Source of the DNA: Nitratireductor sp.
GTDB lineage: Bacteria; Pseudomonadota; Alphaproteobacteria; Rhizobiales; Rhizobiaceae
DNA: 64,000 nt
Direction: 5' to 3'
Assembly: GCA_020637805.1 (NCBI GenBank)
Contig: JACKJU010000001.1
Location: 62,001-126,000, forward strand
In this document: one piece after another, positions 53,267 to 60,887 of the stretch
Layout of the letters: the number at the start of each line of letters is the position of its first letter
Position numbering within the stretch: the first letter of the stretch is position 1
The notes under the pieces: model-generated
The model's database searches: none
The model's input: the letters and a program-made list of their open reading frames with translations, nothing else
Told to the model about the DNA's origin: nothing
Position numbers and translations under genes: made by a program

Positions 53267-54163
53267 ATGTCAGCATCTTTGCCAAAGGCAAGGCCCCTCG
53301 ATCACCTTGTACTGCCCGTCTCCAGCCTCGAACTTTCCCGTGCACGGTACGAGAAGCTCGGATTCACGGTGGCGCCGGATGCGCGCCATCCCTTTGGCAC
53401 CGAAAATGCCTGTGTCTTCTTTTCGGATGGAACCTACCTTGAGCCGCTGGCCATTGCGCAGCGCGAGGATTGCGAGGCTGCCGCATTGAAGGGCAATGAA
53501 TTCATCGCTCGCGACCAGGCATTCCGGTTCCGGCAGGGCGAAGAGGGGTTCAGCGCCCTGGTGCTCGGCACGAGCGATGCCACTGCCGACCGTAAACAGT
53601 TTCAGAAGTCCGGCATTCTTGCCGGCAAGAACCTCAAGTTTTCGCGTTCGTTCAAGGATGCCAAGGGCAAGGAACAGGAAGCCAGCTTCGAGTTGTGCTT
53701 TGCCGCCGACAGGCGCGCCCCCGATGCCTTCTTCTTTACCTGCGAGCGTGTGAAAATGCCCTCATTCGATCGCAAGTTCCTGACATCGCACGAGAATGGA
53801 GTGATCGGGTTGAAGGAAGTCGCTGCCAGCGAACCGAACCCGTCCGATTTTCAGTATCTGCTTCAGGATGTGCTGAATCAGCGGGACATCAACGCTCATT
53901 CCTTCGGTATCGAACTTGCAGCATTGAACGGCAATGTTGCCGTCTACAACAAGGCGGGCATGAAGGCATGGTTCAACGCCGACGTTCCGACGCATTTCAG
54001 GGGACTGCGTTTCCGTGCGTTCGTGCTGGCGGTCGACGACATCGTCCAGACACGCAAGTTTCTAAGGCGGAGGAAGGTCGGATTCAGCGAACTGGCGAGC
54101 GGACGTATCGTGGTCGATCACGAGCCGGGGCAGGGCTGCATCATCGCATTCGATCAGGGCTGA
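53267..54163 (+). CDS. VOC superfamily (glyoxalase-like) protein
   Basis: A 298-residue two-domain vicinal-oxygen-chelate protein (Glyoxalase-like domain type). LDHLVLPVSSLELSRARYEKLGFTVAPD opens the first module. ENACVFFSDGTYLEPLAIA continues it with possible metal ligands (His and Glu). The second module begins near residue 165 (SHENGVIGLKEVAA) and ends with LASGRIVVDHEPGQG. No substrate can be named. The ribosome site AGGAAAC precedes ATG 53267. It converges on the DUF1311 gene, with a 13-bp perfect hairpin between. Confidence 0.8.
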   Translation: MSASLPKARPLDHLVLPVSSLELSRARYEKLGFTVAPDARHPFGTENACVFFSDGTYLEPLAIAQREDCEAAALKGNEFIARDQAFRFRQGEEGFSALVLGTSDATADRKQFQKSGILAGKNLKFSRSFKDAKGKEQEASFELCFAADRRAPDAFFFTCERVKMPSFDRKFLTSHENGVIGLKEVAASEPNPSDFQYLLQDVLNQRDINAHSFGIELAALNGNVAVYNKAGMKAWFNADVPTHFRGLRFRAFVLAVDDIVQTRKFLRRRKVGFSELASGRIVVDHEPGQGCIIAFDQG

Positions 54164-54226
54164 GCGGAAACGGCACACGATCTGCCGCCGAAGCGAGATT
54201 TCCGCGAAAATCAGGCTCAAATACGC

Positions 54227-54260
54227 ATTCAGGTTCTGACGTTGCCATCAGAACCTGAAT
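54227..54260. terminator. Long perfect hairpin between convergent genes, possible bidirectional terminator
   Basis: Arms ATTCAGGTTCTGA (54227-54239) and TCAGAACCTGAAT (54248-54260) form a 13-bp perfect stem around an eight-base loop. The position between two convergent stop codons suits a bidirectional terminator or transcript end protector. Its outer A-T pairs give only short T stretches on either side, so classification is tentative. Confidence 0.5.
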
Positions 54261-54300
54261 TGCATGAGCCTGGTTCAGGGGCTTAAAATCGGTTGCCGGA

Positions 54301-54699
54301 TCAGGAGGAGCGGCTGTTGAGGGTCTTGAGGCGCTCATCGTAGCGCAGATCAATGCAGGCCGAGTTTGCCCCGCAGGCATCGCGTTTCTCAACCCACTGC
54401 TGATGATCGCGCGAAAGGCTCTGCTGTTCCGGGCGGGTTGAAGCATTGATGAAACGCTTCTGGAACATCGCTGAGAGCTTTTCGTCCTTGATCAGTAGCT
54501 TCTCGTTGTTGCAGATCTCGAATTCGGCAGCCTTCGATGCGGATGCGCAATCAAAGGTCTGGTTTTCTGCAGACTGTGCATGAGCGGGAAGCGACCAGAA
54601 AAGTGTCAGGCCGGCTGCGCATATCAGCGCAGGCAGGGCGAGGGCGCCCAGGATGGTCTTGCCGTCGTTCTCGGTTTCGTCGTTGTAAGCGATGGTCAT
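54301..54699 (-). CDS. DUF1311 / LprI-like exported protein
   Basis: A 132-residue protein with an N-terminal hydrophobic export segment (about residues 17-40, LGALALPALICAAGLTLFW) ending in AHAQS. The mature domain matches the lysozyme-inhibitor LprI N-terminal family: FDCASASKAAEFEICNNEKL and a second Cys pair in CGANSACIDLRYDERLK. Four cysteines could make two disulfides. Lysozyme inhibition is known for a mycobacterial member only. ATG 54699 follows AAGGAG; an upstream start at 54720 lies before that site. Confidence 0.82.
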   Translation of the reverse strand: MTIAYNDETENDGKTILGALALPALICAAGLTLFWSLPAHAQSAENQTFDCASASKAAEFEICNNEKLLIKDEKLSAMFQKRFINASTRPEQQSLSRDHQQWVEKRDACGANSACIDLRYDERLKTLNSRSS

Positions 54700-54954
54700 C
54701 CCTGTACTCCTTTTCAGCAAATGCTCGCGCCCGTTTTTCGGCGTCTTTGCGTCGTGCCGTTCAGCATAGATGCTCCCCGACTTTGCCCACCGCTGGGCGC
54801 AAAAATGGCTGAAAAGAGATCGTTTTGTGGATTTGTAACGGCGGTCACTGAACGATTATTTGCACTGGCAAGGCAAAAGCGTTATTCGCATGCGCAGCAA
54901 AGCCTGCCTGCGGCCGTGACACTGGCGCAGCCAGCCCCAAGGAGAGGACCAGTC

Positions 54955-56229
54955 ATGCCTGCCATTATCGACATCATCGCCCGTGAAATTCTCGACAGCC
55001 GCGGCAATCCGACCGTCGAAGTGGACGTAATGCTTGAAGATGGCGCTTTTGGCCGTGCCGCCGTGCCTTCGGGCGCTTCGACGGGTGCCCACGAAGCAGT
55101 AGAACTGCGAGACGGTGGTGACCGGTATCTTGGCAAGGGTGTGCTGAAGGCGGTTGAGGCAGCGAACAGTGTCCTGGCGGAAGAACTCGCCGGAATGGAT
55201 GCGGACGACCAGATCGCCATCGACAAGATGATGATCGAACTGGACGGAACGGCAAACAAGGCCAAGATCGGTGCGAACGCAATCCTTGGCGTTTCGCTGG
55301 CAGTTGCCAAGGCAGCCGCGCAGTCTGCAGGCCTGCCGCTTTACCGCTATGTGGGTGGCGCGAATGCGCATGTTCTGCCGGTACCCATGATGAACATCAT
55401 CAATGGTGGCGCCCATGCGGACAACCCGATCGATTTCCAGGAATTCATGATCATGCCGGTGGGGGCCGACTCACTCGCCGAAGCGGTTCGAATGGGCGCG
55501 GAAGTGTTCCACACCCTCAAGAAACAGCTTTCCGGCGCCGGCTTCGGCACGAACGTAGGCGATGAAGGCGGTTTCGCCCCCAATCTGGAAAGCGCTCCCG
55601 CCGCTCTCGACTTCATCATGCAGTCAATCGAGAAGGCTGGATACAAGCCGGGTGATGACATTGCCATCGCACTGGATTGCGCATCTACCGAATTCTTCAA
55701 GGACGGCAAGTACGTGCTCGAAGGTGAAGGCCGCACGCTCGAGGCCGAAGCGATGGCCGAATACCTGGCGGAACTCGCCGGAAAATACCCCATCATTTCC
55801 ATCGAGGACGGCATGGCCGAGGATGACTGGGACGGCTGGAAGGCGCTGACCGACAAGATCGGCAATAGCTGCCAGCTGGTGGGCGACGACCTGTTCGTGA
55901 CAAATTCCTCGCGTCTTCGCGATGGTATCAAGATGGGCGTTGCCAACTCCATTCTGGTGAAGGTCAACCAGATCGGCACGCTTACCGAGACGCTGGATGC
56001 GGTGGAGACAGCCCACAAGGCAGCCTACACGGCCGTGATGTCCCATCGCTCCGGCGAAACCGAGGATTCGACCATTGCCGATCTCGCGGTTGCCACCAAT
56101 TGCGGACAGATCAAGACTGGTTCCATGTCGCGTTCCGACCGCATGGCCAAGTACAACCAGCTCATTCGCATCGAAGAGCAGCTTGGTCCGCAGGCAAGCT
56201 ATGCCGGCAAGTCGATCCTGAAAGGCTGA
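54955..56229 (+). CDS. eno: Enolase (phosphopyruvate hydratase)
   Basis: A 424-residue glycolytic lyase making phosphoenolpyruvate. IIAREILDSRGNPTVEVDV opens the N-domain. SGASTGAHEAVELRDG is the mobile loop. Metal ligands are in ALDCASTEF, SIEDGMAEDDW and VGDDLFVTN, and the catalytic Lys is in ILVKVNQIGTLTE, with SHRSGETED near the end. GGAGAGG precedes ATG 54955. The long frame upstream of this ATG is not coding. The DUF2332 gene begins 8 bases after its stop. Confidence 0.98.
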   Translation: MPAIIDIIAREILDSRGNPTVEVDVMLEDGAFGRAAVPSGASTGAHEAVELRDGGDRYLGKGVLKAVEAANSVLAEELAGMDADDQIAIDKMMIELDGTANKAKIGANAILGVSLAVAKAAAQSAGLPLYRYVGGANAHVLPVPMMNIINGGAHADNPIDFQEFMIMPVGADSLAEAVRMGAEVFHTLKKQLSGAGFGTNVGDEGGFAPNLESAPAALDFIMQSIEKAGYKPGDDIAIALDCASTEFFKDGKYVLEGEGRTLEAEAMAEYLAELAGKYPIISIEDGMAEDDWDGWKALTDKIGNSCQLVGDDLFVTNSSRLRDGIKMGVANSILVKVNQIGTLTETLDAVETAHKAAYTAVMSHRSGETEDSTIADLAVATNCGQIKTGSMSRSDRMAKYNQLIRIEEQLGPQASYAGKSILKG

Positions 56230-56237
56230 TCCTCAGG

Positions 56238-57341
56238 ATGTGGGAGGGCGCTCGCAACGCCTTCCAGGACGCTTGCGAAAGACAGGCAATTGCCTGCTCT
56301 TCGCTCGGGTCGCCGTTCACGGCCAGGCTATGCCGGGCACTTGCGGAAGTGCTCGTACCTTCCAGTGCCACTGGCAGCTTTCTACTTTCATTGACCGGCG
56401 ACTTTGGCCCTTCCGGTCTGAGCCTTCCGCTCAGGCTGTGTGGAGCGCTTCATAATCTCGTGCTAGCTGGAGCAAACCGGAAACTCTCTTCTGTCTGGCC
56501 GCCGCAAGGCAAGTGGGAGGAATTGGATGATGCCGGCTTCCGCCGTGAGATTGCCGGAGCGCTGCAGCGCAATGACGCCGCTATCGTAAGGTTCGTGAGG
56601 TCTGTTCCGCAAACCAATGAAATACGCCGGTCTGCCGTTCTGTTACCTGCTCTCTACCTGATTTCCGCCCGGTACAGGGGGCTTCCCATCCGGCTCCTTG
56701 AAGTGGGGGCAAGTGCCGGGCTGAACCTTCTCCCTGATTGCTATTTTCTCAAGGCAGGTGATGCCGTCCTTGGTAACGAAGAAAGCGCGGTCAGGCTCGA
56801 GCCGGAATGGCGGGGCGAACAGCCGGACAGTACCTGTCCGCCAAATATCGTTTCAAGGCGGGGCTGCGACCTCAAACCGGTCGATATCTCAAATGAGGAA
56901 GCTCAATTGCGGCTTCTTTCCTATATTTGGCCCGATCAACCGGAGCGACTGGCCCTTTGCAGGGAAGCGATACGAACCGCAGTTGAACTGATGCTGCCGG
57001 TGCCGGAAGCGGCGGATGCAGCAGATTGGTTGGAGAATGTGCTGTTGGAACCGCAGAAGGATACCGTAAAGGTGGTGCAGCATACGATTGCCTGGCAGTA
57101 CTTGCCCGAAGCTGCAAGGCTGCGGGGGGAGGCTGCAATCCGCAAAGCAGGAGAAGCCGCCACTTGGGACGCTCCCCTGGCACGAATTGCCATGGAGGCG
57201 GATGATACCGGAAGAGACGGTGCGGCCGTGACACTTACGCTATGGCCGGGCGGAACCGTATACGATCTTGGAAGAGCGGATTTTCACGGCAGGTGGATCG
57301 ATTTCAGATTGCCGGTACAGGAAACCCGAATCGAGGGATAA
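56238..57341 (+). CDS. DUF2332 family protein
   Basis: A 367-residue protein of the DUF2332 family, which has no assigned function. Visible landmarks are SPFTARLCRALAEVL near the start, RSAVLLPALYLISAR, and RLLEVGASAGLNLLPD near residue 155. The last resembles a Rossmann-type E/DxGxxxG SAM-binding loop, and WQYLPEAARLRGEAAIRKAG follows late. A methyltransferase-like fold is therefore possible but unproven. The start ATG (56238) has a weak ribosome site and lies 8 bases after eno, so expression may depend on eno translation. It interrupts the eno-ftsB adjacency seen in relatives. Confidence 0.8.
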   Translation: MWEGARNAFQDACERQAIACSSLGSPFTARLCRALAEVLVPSSATGSFLLSLTGDFGPSGLSLPLRLCGALHNLVLAGANRKLSSVWPPQGKWEELDDAGFRREIAGALQRNDAAIVRFVRSVPQTNEIRRSAVLLPALYLISARYRGLPIRLLEVGASAGLNLLPDCYFLKAGDAVLGNEESAVRLEPEWRGEQPDSTCPPNIVSRRGCDLKPVDISNEEAQLRLLSYIWPDQPERLALCREAIRTAVELMLPVPEAADAADWLENVLLEPQKDTVKVVQHTIAWQYLPEAARLRGEAAIRKAGEAATWDAPLARIAMEADDTGRDGAAVTLTLWPGGTVYDLGRADFHGRWIDFRLPVQETRIEG

Positions 57342-57409
57342 CCCTTCCTTAAGCATGCGGGGATAGTGTGGGCGCGATTGAGAGTAACCCTGCGTATCGG
57401 GGATTTCTG

Positions 57410-57721
57410 GTGTCCACACGTCAAAAGCGTCAAAGCCGTTTCACAGGCATGGCATTTCCGGTGTTCTGCGCATTGCTGACCGGCTATTTCATCTATCATG
57501 CACAGCACGGCCGCTATGGCTTGCCTGAAATGGCGCGCATGAAAGAAGAGGCGCTACACCTCAAGTTCGAACTGGCAGACATGCGTACCAAGCGCAAGGA
57601 ACTCGAAAAACGCGTGGCGCTTCTCAGCGACGGCACGCTTGAGGCCGACGCGCTTGACGACCAGGTGCGCAACATACTCGGTTATGCCGGAAAGGACGAC
57701 CTGATCGTCCTCGGTATGTGA
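57410..57721 (+). CDS. ftsB: Septum formation initiator FtsB/DivIC family protein
   Basis: A 103-residue bitopic division protein. A short basic cytoplasmic start (STRQKRQSRFT), one helix (about residues 14-32, AFPVFCALLTGYFIYHA) and a periplasmic coiled coil (ARMKEEALHLKFELADMRTK onward) form the FtsB layout. It then reads DALDDQVRNILGYAGKDDLIV, the conserved end of rhizobial members. GTG 57410 fits the family start; GTG 57368 would add 14 residues. It would join FtsL and FtsQ at the septum. It lies before pdhA as in many rhizobia. Confidence 0.88.
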   Translation: MSTRQKRQSRFTGMAFPVFCALLTGYFIYHAQHGRYGLPEMARMKEEALHLKFELADMRTKRKELEKRVALLSDGTLEADALDDQVRNILGYAGKDDLIVLGM

Positions 57722-58038
57722 CCTGCCTTTCCCAAGCCTGAACATTCTCGAAATTCGCACTTGAACCTTCTTCCGGTTGGCCGATATGCTGAACTCGAAG
57801 ATTGTTTTGGGCATGCACGGCCTTGTTTTGCAGTTGCGAAATGAGTGCACTGCAGCATTAACTGAAATTCAGTTAATAATCGAAATTCCGTATAAAATTA
57901 AACGTTTAAGGCATGGCAACAAGGCAAATTATGCACTTGTCCTGCGGCAAAAAGGCATTACTCTTTCCGAAGTTAAATTTCGCGCCGAAAACCTGACGGC
58001 AAAGTGAAACGGCAGGGCAGGCGCAGCCAGGGAGGGAG
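57722..58038. other. 317-base intergenic region before pdhA
   Basis: No credible gene is visible; a short frame at 57777-58007 lacks a ribosome site and family features. The centre is AT-rich and carries the two palindromes and the predicted promoter of the pyruvate dehydrogenase operon, annotated separately. Confidence 0.6.
57858..57909 (+). promoter_or_regulatory. Predicted pdhA promoter flanked by two palindromic operators
   Basis: TATAAA (57891-57896) is a good -10; TTCAGT (57868-57873) is a weak -35 at 17 bases. A perfect 19-base palindrome TTAACTGAAATTCAGTTAA (57858-57876) covers the -35. A second palindrome TTAAACGTTTAA (57898-57909) covers the predicted start point. Both share TTAA ends. 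This geometry fits a dimeric repressor that binds twice, for example of the GntR, MarR or LacI class. The responsible regulator is not in this window. Confidence 0.5.
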
Positions 58039-59112
58039 ATGCCAATGGCGGCAAAATCCGCAGGCGCAGCTAGCAAGCACAAGGCGCCAAAGCTCAAGCC
58101 TACACCGACGAACAAGGATGCCCACACAAAGATGGAGGCTCCTGCTGCGCTCAAGTTTTCCAAGGAACAGGAACTTGATGCATATCGGGGAATGCTGCTT
58201 ATCCGAAGGTTCGAGGAAAAAGCCGGCCAGCTTTACGGCATGGGTTTCATCGGCGGATTCTGCCACCTCTATATCGGTCAGGAAGCGGTTGTCACCGGAA
58301 TGCAGATGGCAATCGACGAAGGTGACCAGGTCATTACCGGTTACCGCGATCACGGCCACATGCTTGCGTGCGGCATGGATCCGAACGGGGTGATGGCAGA
58401 ACTGACCGGACGCCGCGGCGGCCTTTCCAAGGGCAAGGGCGGTTCGATGCACATGTTCTCCAAGGAAAAGAATTTTTACGGCGGTCACGGGATCGTCGGT
58501 GCCCAGGTTTCGCTTGGAACGGGACTGGCGTTTGCCAACAAGTATCGCGAAAACGACCGGGTATCGCTTGCCTATTTTGGCGATGGCGCTTCGAACCAGG
58601 GGCAGGTCTACGAAAGCTTCAACATGGCGGAGCTCTGGCAGTTGCCGGTGATCTACATCGTAGAGAACAACCGCTATGCCATGGGTACGTCCGTAAGCCG
58701 CTCTTCTGCGCAGCAGGATTTCTCGCAGCGCGGCGCCTCGTTCAACATTCCAGGCATCCAGGTCGATGGCATGGATGTGCGCGCGGTAAAGGCGGCGGGC
58801 GACGTGGCCGTTCAATGGTGCAGGGCCGGCAAGGGGCCGATCATCCTGGAAATGCAGACCTACAGGTATCGCGGGCATTCCATGTCCGACCCTGCAAAGT
58901 ACCGTTCCAAGGACGAAGTACAGAAGATGCGGGCCGAGCATGACCCGATCGAACAGGTCAAGCAGCGCATTCTCGAAGGCAAGATGGCGTCCGAGGACGA
59001 CCTGAAAGCGATCGACAAGGAAATTCGCGACATTGTCGCCAAGTCCGCCGAGTTTGCCCAGAACGATCCAGAGCCGGATGTATCCGAGCTCTACACCGAC
59101 ATCACGCTCTAA
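58039..59112 (+). CDS. pdhA: Pyruvate dehydrogenase E1 component, alpha subunit
   Basis: A 357-residue thiamine-diphosphate enzyme subunit that decarboxylates pyruvate with PdhB. It has a 40-residue Lys/Ala/Pro-rich start, then RGMLLIRRFEEKAGQLYGMG. The TPP/Mg motif is GDGASNQGQVYESFNMA ending in IVENNRYAMGT, and the regulatory-loop region YRYRGHSMSDPAKYR is conserved. This is the heteromeric E1 type shared with mitochondria rather than the homodimeric E. coli AceE. GGAGGGAG lies just before ATG 58039. It begins the pdhA-pdhB-DUF5076-pdhC run. Confidence 0.97.
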   Translation: MPMAAKSAGAASKHKAPKLKPTPTNKDAHTKMEAPAALKFSKEQELDAYRGMLLIRRFEEKAGQLYGMGFIGGFCHLYIGQEAVVTGMQMAIDEGDQVITGYRDHGHMLACGMDPNGVMAELTGRRGGLSKGKGGSMHMFSKEKNFYGGHGIVGAQVSLGTGLAFANKYRENDRVSLAYFGDGASNQGQVYESFNMAELWQLPVIYIVENNRYAMGTSVSRSSAQQDFSQRGASFNIPGIQVDGMDVRAVKAAGDVAVQWCRAGKGPIILEMQTYRYRGHSMSDPAKYRSKDEVQKMRAEHDPIEQVKQRILEGKMASEDDLKAIDKEIRDIVAKSAEFAQNDPEPDVSELYTDITL

Positions 59113-59123
59113 GGGAGGAAGCC

Positions 59124-60575
59124 ATGCCTACGAACATTCTCATGCCTGCGCTTTCGCCCACGATGGAAGAGGGCAATCTTGCCAAGTGGCTGGTCAAGGA
59201 AGGCGACAAGGTGTCTTCCGGCGACGTGATCGCCGAGATCGAAACCGACAAGGCGACCATGGAAGTGGAAGCCGTTGACGAGGGCACGATTGCAAAGATC
59301 GTTGTCGAAGCCGGAACGGAAAACGTGAAGGTCAACGAGGTCATCGCAATCCTCGCCGAGGAAGGTGAAGACGTTTCCGAGGCTGCGAAGGGTGGTAGTG
59401 CCTCTGCTTCGAGCGGTGCCGATCCGCATTCGGAACGCGGAAGCGACGGTGCGGCCGGAGGTGGCGAAGCTGCTTCGGGTGGCGATCCGGTAGCCAACAT
59501 GGATGACCGCCGGGTTCCTGCCGAAGGCAAGGTGCATCCGGAGCCGAAAAAGCCCGAAGTCGGCAAGGATCCGGACATTCCGGAAGGTACGGAAATGGTG
59601 ACCATGACCGTCCGCGAAGCCCTGAACTCCGCGATGGCGGAAGAAATGCGCCGCGATGACGACGTGTTCATCATGGGTGAGGAAGTCGCTGAATATCAGG
59701 GCGCTTACAAGATTACCCAGGGGCTGCTCGATGAATTCGGTGCCAGACGTGTGATCGATACACCGATCACCGAGCACGGTTTTGCCGGTATCGGTGTGGG
59801 CGCGGCCATGGCCGGGCTGAAGCCGATCGTCGAGTTCATGACGTTCAACTTCGCCATGCAGGCGATCGACCAGATCATCAACTCGGCGGCCAAGACGCTT
59901 TACATGTCCGGCGGGCAGATGGGGGCTCCGATCGTGTTTCGCGGACCGAATGGCGCGGCAGCGCGTGTCGCAGCCCAGCACAGCCAGGACTATGCTGCCT
60001 GGTACAGCCATGTTCCAGGTCTCAAGGTTGTCCAACCGTATACGGCAGCAGATGCCAAGGGGCTCTTGAAGGCGGCAATCCGCGATCCCAATCCGGTTAT
60101 CTTCCTCGAGAACGAGATCCTCTACGGTCAGTCCTTTGAGGTTCCCAAGATGGATGATTTCGTGCTGCCGATCGGCAAGGCACGCATCCACCAGAAGGGC
60201 GACGATGCAACCATCGTATCGTTCGGTATCGGCATGACCTATGCGGTCAAGGCAGCCGAGAGGCTGGCTGAAGAAGGCATCGCGTGCGAAGTCATCGACT
60301 TGCGGACCATCCGCCCGATGGACCTCGACACGATCATTGAAAGCGTCAAGAAAACCGGGCGTCTTGTGACGGTGGAAGAAGGCTTCCCGCAATCTTCCGT
60401 TGGCGATCACATAGCCTCGCAGGTCATGCAGCGCGCATTCGATTATCTCGATGCGCCGGTAGTGACGATCTGCGGCAAGGACGTGCCGATGCCCTATGCG
60501 GCAAACCTTGAGAAGCTGGCATTGCCGAACGTAGATGAGGTGGTGCAGGCCGTGAAGGCGGTGAGCTACCGCTGA
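59124..60575 (+). CDS. pdhB: Pyruvate dehydrogenase E1 component, beta subunit with N-terminal lipoyl domain
   Basis: A 483-residue subunit. Residues 1-78 are a lipoyl (biotinyl) domain with the modifiable Lys43 in ETDKATMEVEA. A 70-residue Ala/Pro/Gly/Glu-rich linker follows. From about residue 155 (MVTMTVREALNSAMAEEM) comes the E1-beta fold with EEVAEYQGAYKIT and the C-terminal transketolase domain. A lipoyl domain on E1-beta is characteristic of rhizobia and relatives. Its lipoyl domain is nearly the same as that of PdhC. The gene ends overlapping the DUF5076 start by one base. Confidence 0.97.
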   Translation: MPTNILMPALSPTMEEGNLAKWLVKEGDKVSSGDVIAEIETDKATMEVEAVDEGTIAKIVVEAGTENVKVNEVIAILAEEGEDVSEAAKGGSASASSGADPHSERGSDGAAGGGEAASGGDPVANMDDRRVPAEGKVHPEPKKPEVGKDPDIPEGTEMVTMTVREALNSAMAEEMRRDDDVFIMGEEVAEYQGAYKITQGLLDEFGARRVIDTPITEHGFAGIGVGAAMAGLKPIVEFMTFNFAMQAIDQIINSAAKTLYMSGGQMGAPIVFRGPNGAAARVAAQHSQDYAAWYSHVPGLKVVQPYTAADAKGLLKAAIRDPNPVIFLENEILYGQSFEVPKMDDFVLPIGKARIHQKGDDATIVSFGIGMTYAVKAAERLAEEGIACEVIDLRTIRPMDLDTIIESVKKTGRLVTVEEGFPQSSVGDHIASQVMQRAFDYLDAPVVTICGKDVPMPYAANLEKLALPNVDEVVQAVKAVSYR

Positions 60576-60886
60576 TGGTACAGCGTCTCGACCTGCGCAC
60601 GGTTCGCTATGATCGCATGAGCGAAGCGGTGCTGATGGACGGGAAGCACAATCTGGTGGTCGCCGTGACCAGGGATGCACTCGAAGCTCTGTATGACAGG
60701 GCATTCGAGCCCGAGGAAGCGGTGATCAAGGCGGTCGAGGAAGTGCGGCGGTTGACCGTGCTTGCAGATCGCATTCCGGCCGATGACGGGCGGATAATGA
60801 TCACGAAGGACATGCTCCTTTCCGGCGGGCAATACCTGACGGGCCAGGCCAACGGGAGCCTGGCGGAGCGCAACGGGAGAGACTGA
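60575..60886 (+). CDS. DUF5076 protein of the pyruvate dehydrogenase operon
   Basis: A 103-residue protein whose start overlaps the pdhB stop by one base and whose stop is one base before pdhC, so it is firmly inside the operon. It shows EAVLMDGKHNLVVAVTRDALEALYDRAFEPEEAVIKAVEEV and ends in TKDMLLSGGQYLTG, the DUF5076 pattern. Members are found between pdhB and pdhC in several Rhizobiales, and no activity is known. The tight coupling argues for a role in assembly or control of the complex. Confidence 0.85.
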   Translation: MVQRLDLRTVRYDRMSEAVLMDGKHNLVVAVTRDALEALYDRAFEPEEAVIKAVEEVRRLTVLADRIPADDGRIMITKDMLLSGGQYLTGQANGSLAERNGRD

Positions 60887-60887
60887 C

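Noticed and set aside
57858..57876. CtrA binding site before pdhA.
   Set aside because: The CtrA pattern needs TTAA-N7-TTAA; here the two TTAA words are 11 bases apart, so a simple palindrome is the better description.
57777..58007. A 76-codon frame in the gap before pdhA.
   Set aside because: It starts with TTG, lacks a ribosome site, crosses both palindromes and the predicted promoter, and matches no known pattern.
59109..60704. A 531-codon open frame on the minus strand.
   Set aside because: It is opposite pdhB and DUF5076 and is His/Arg-rich with no family pattern.
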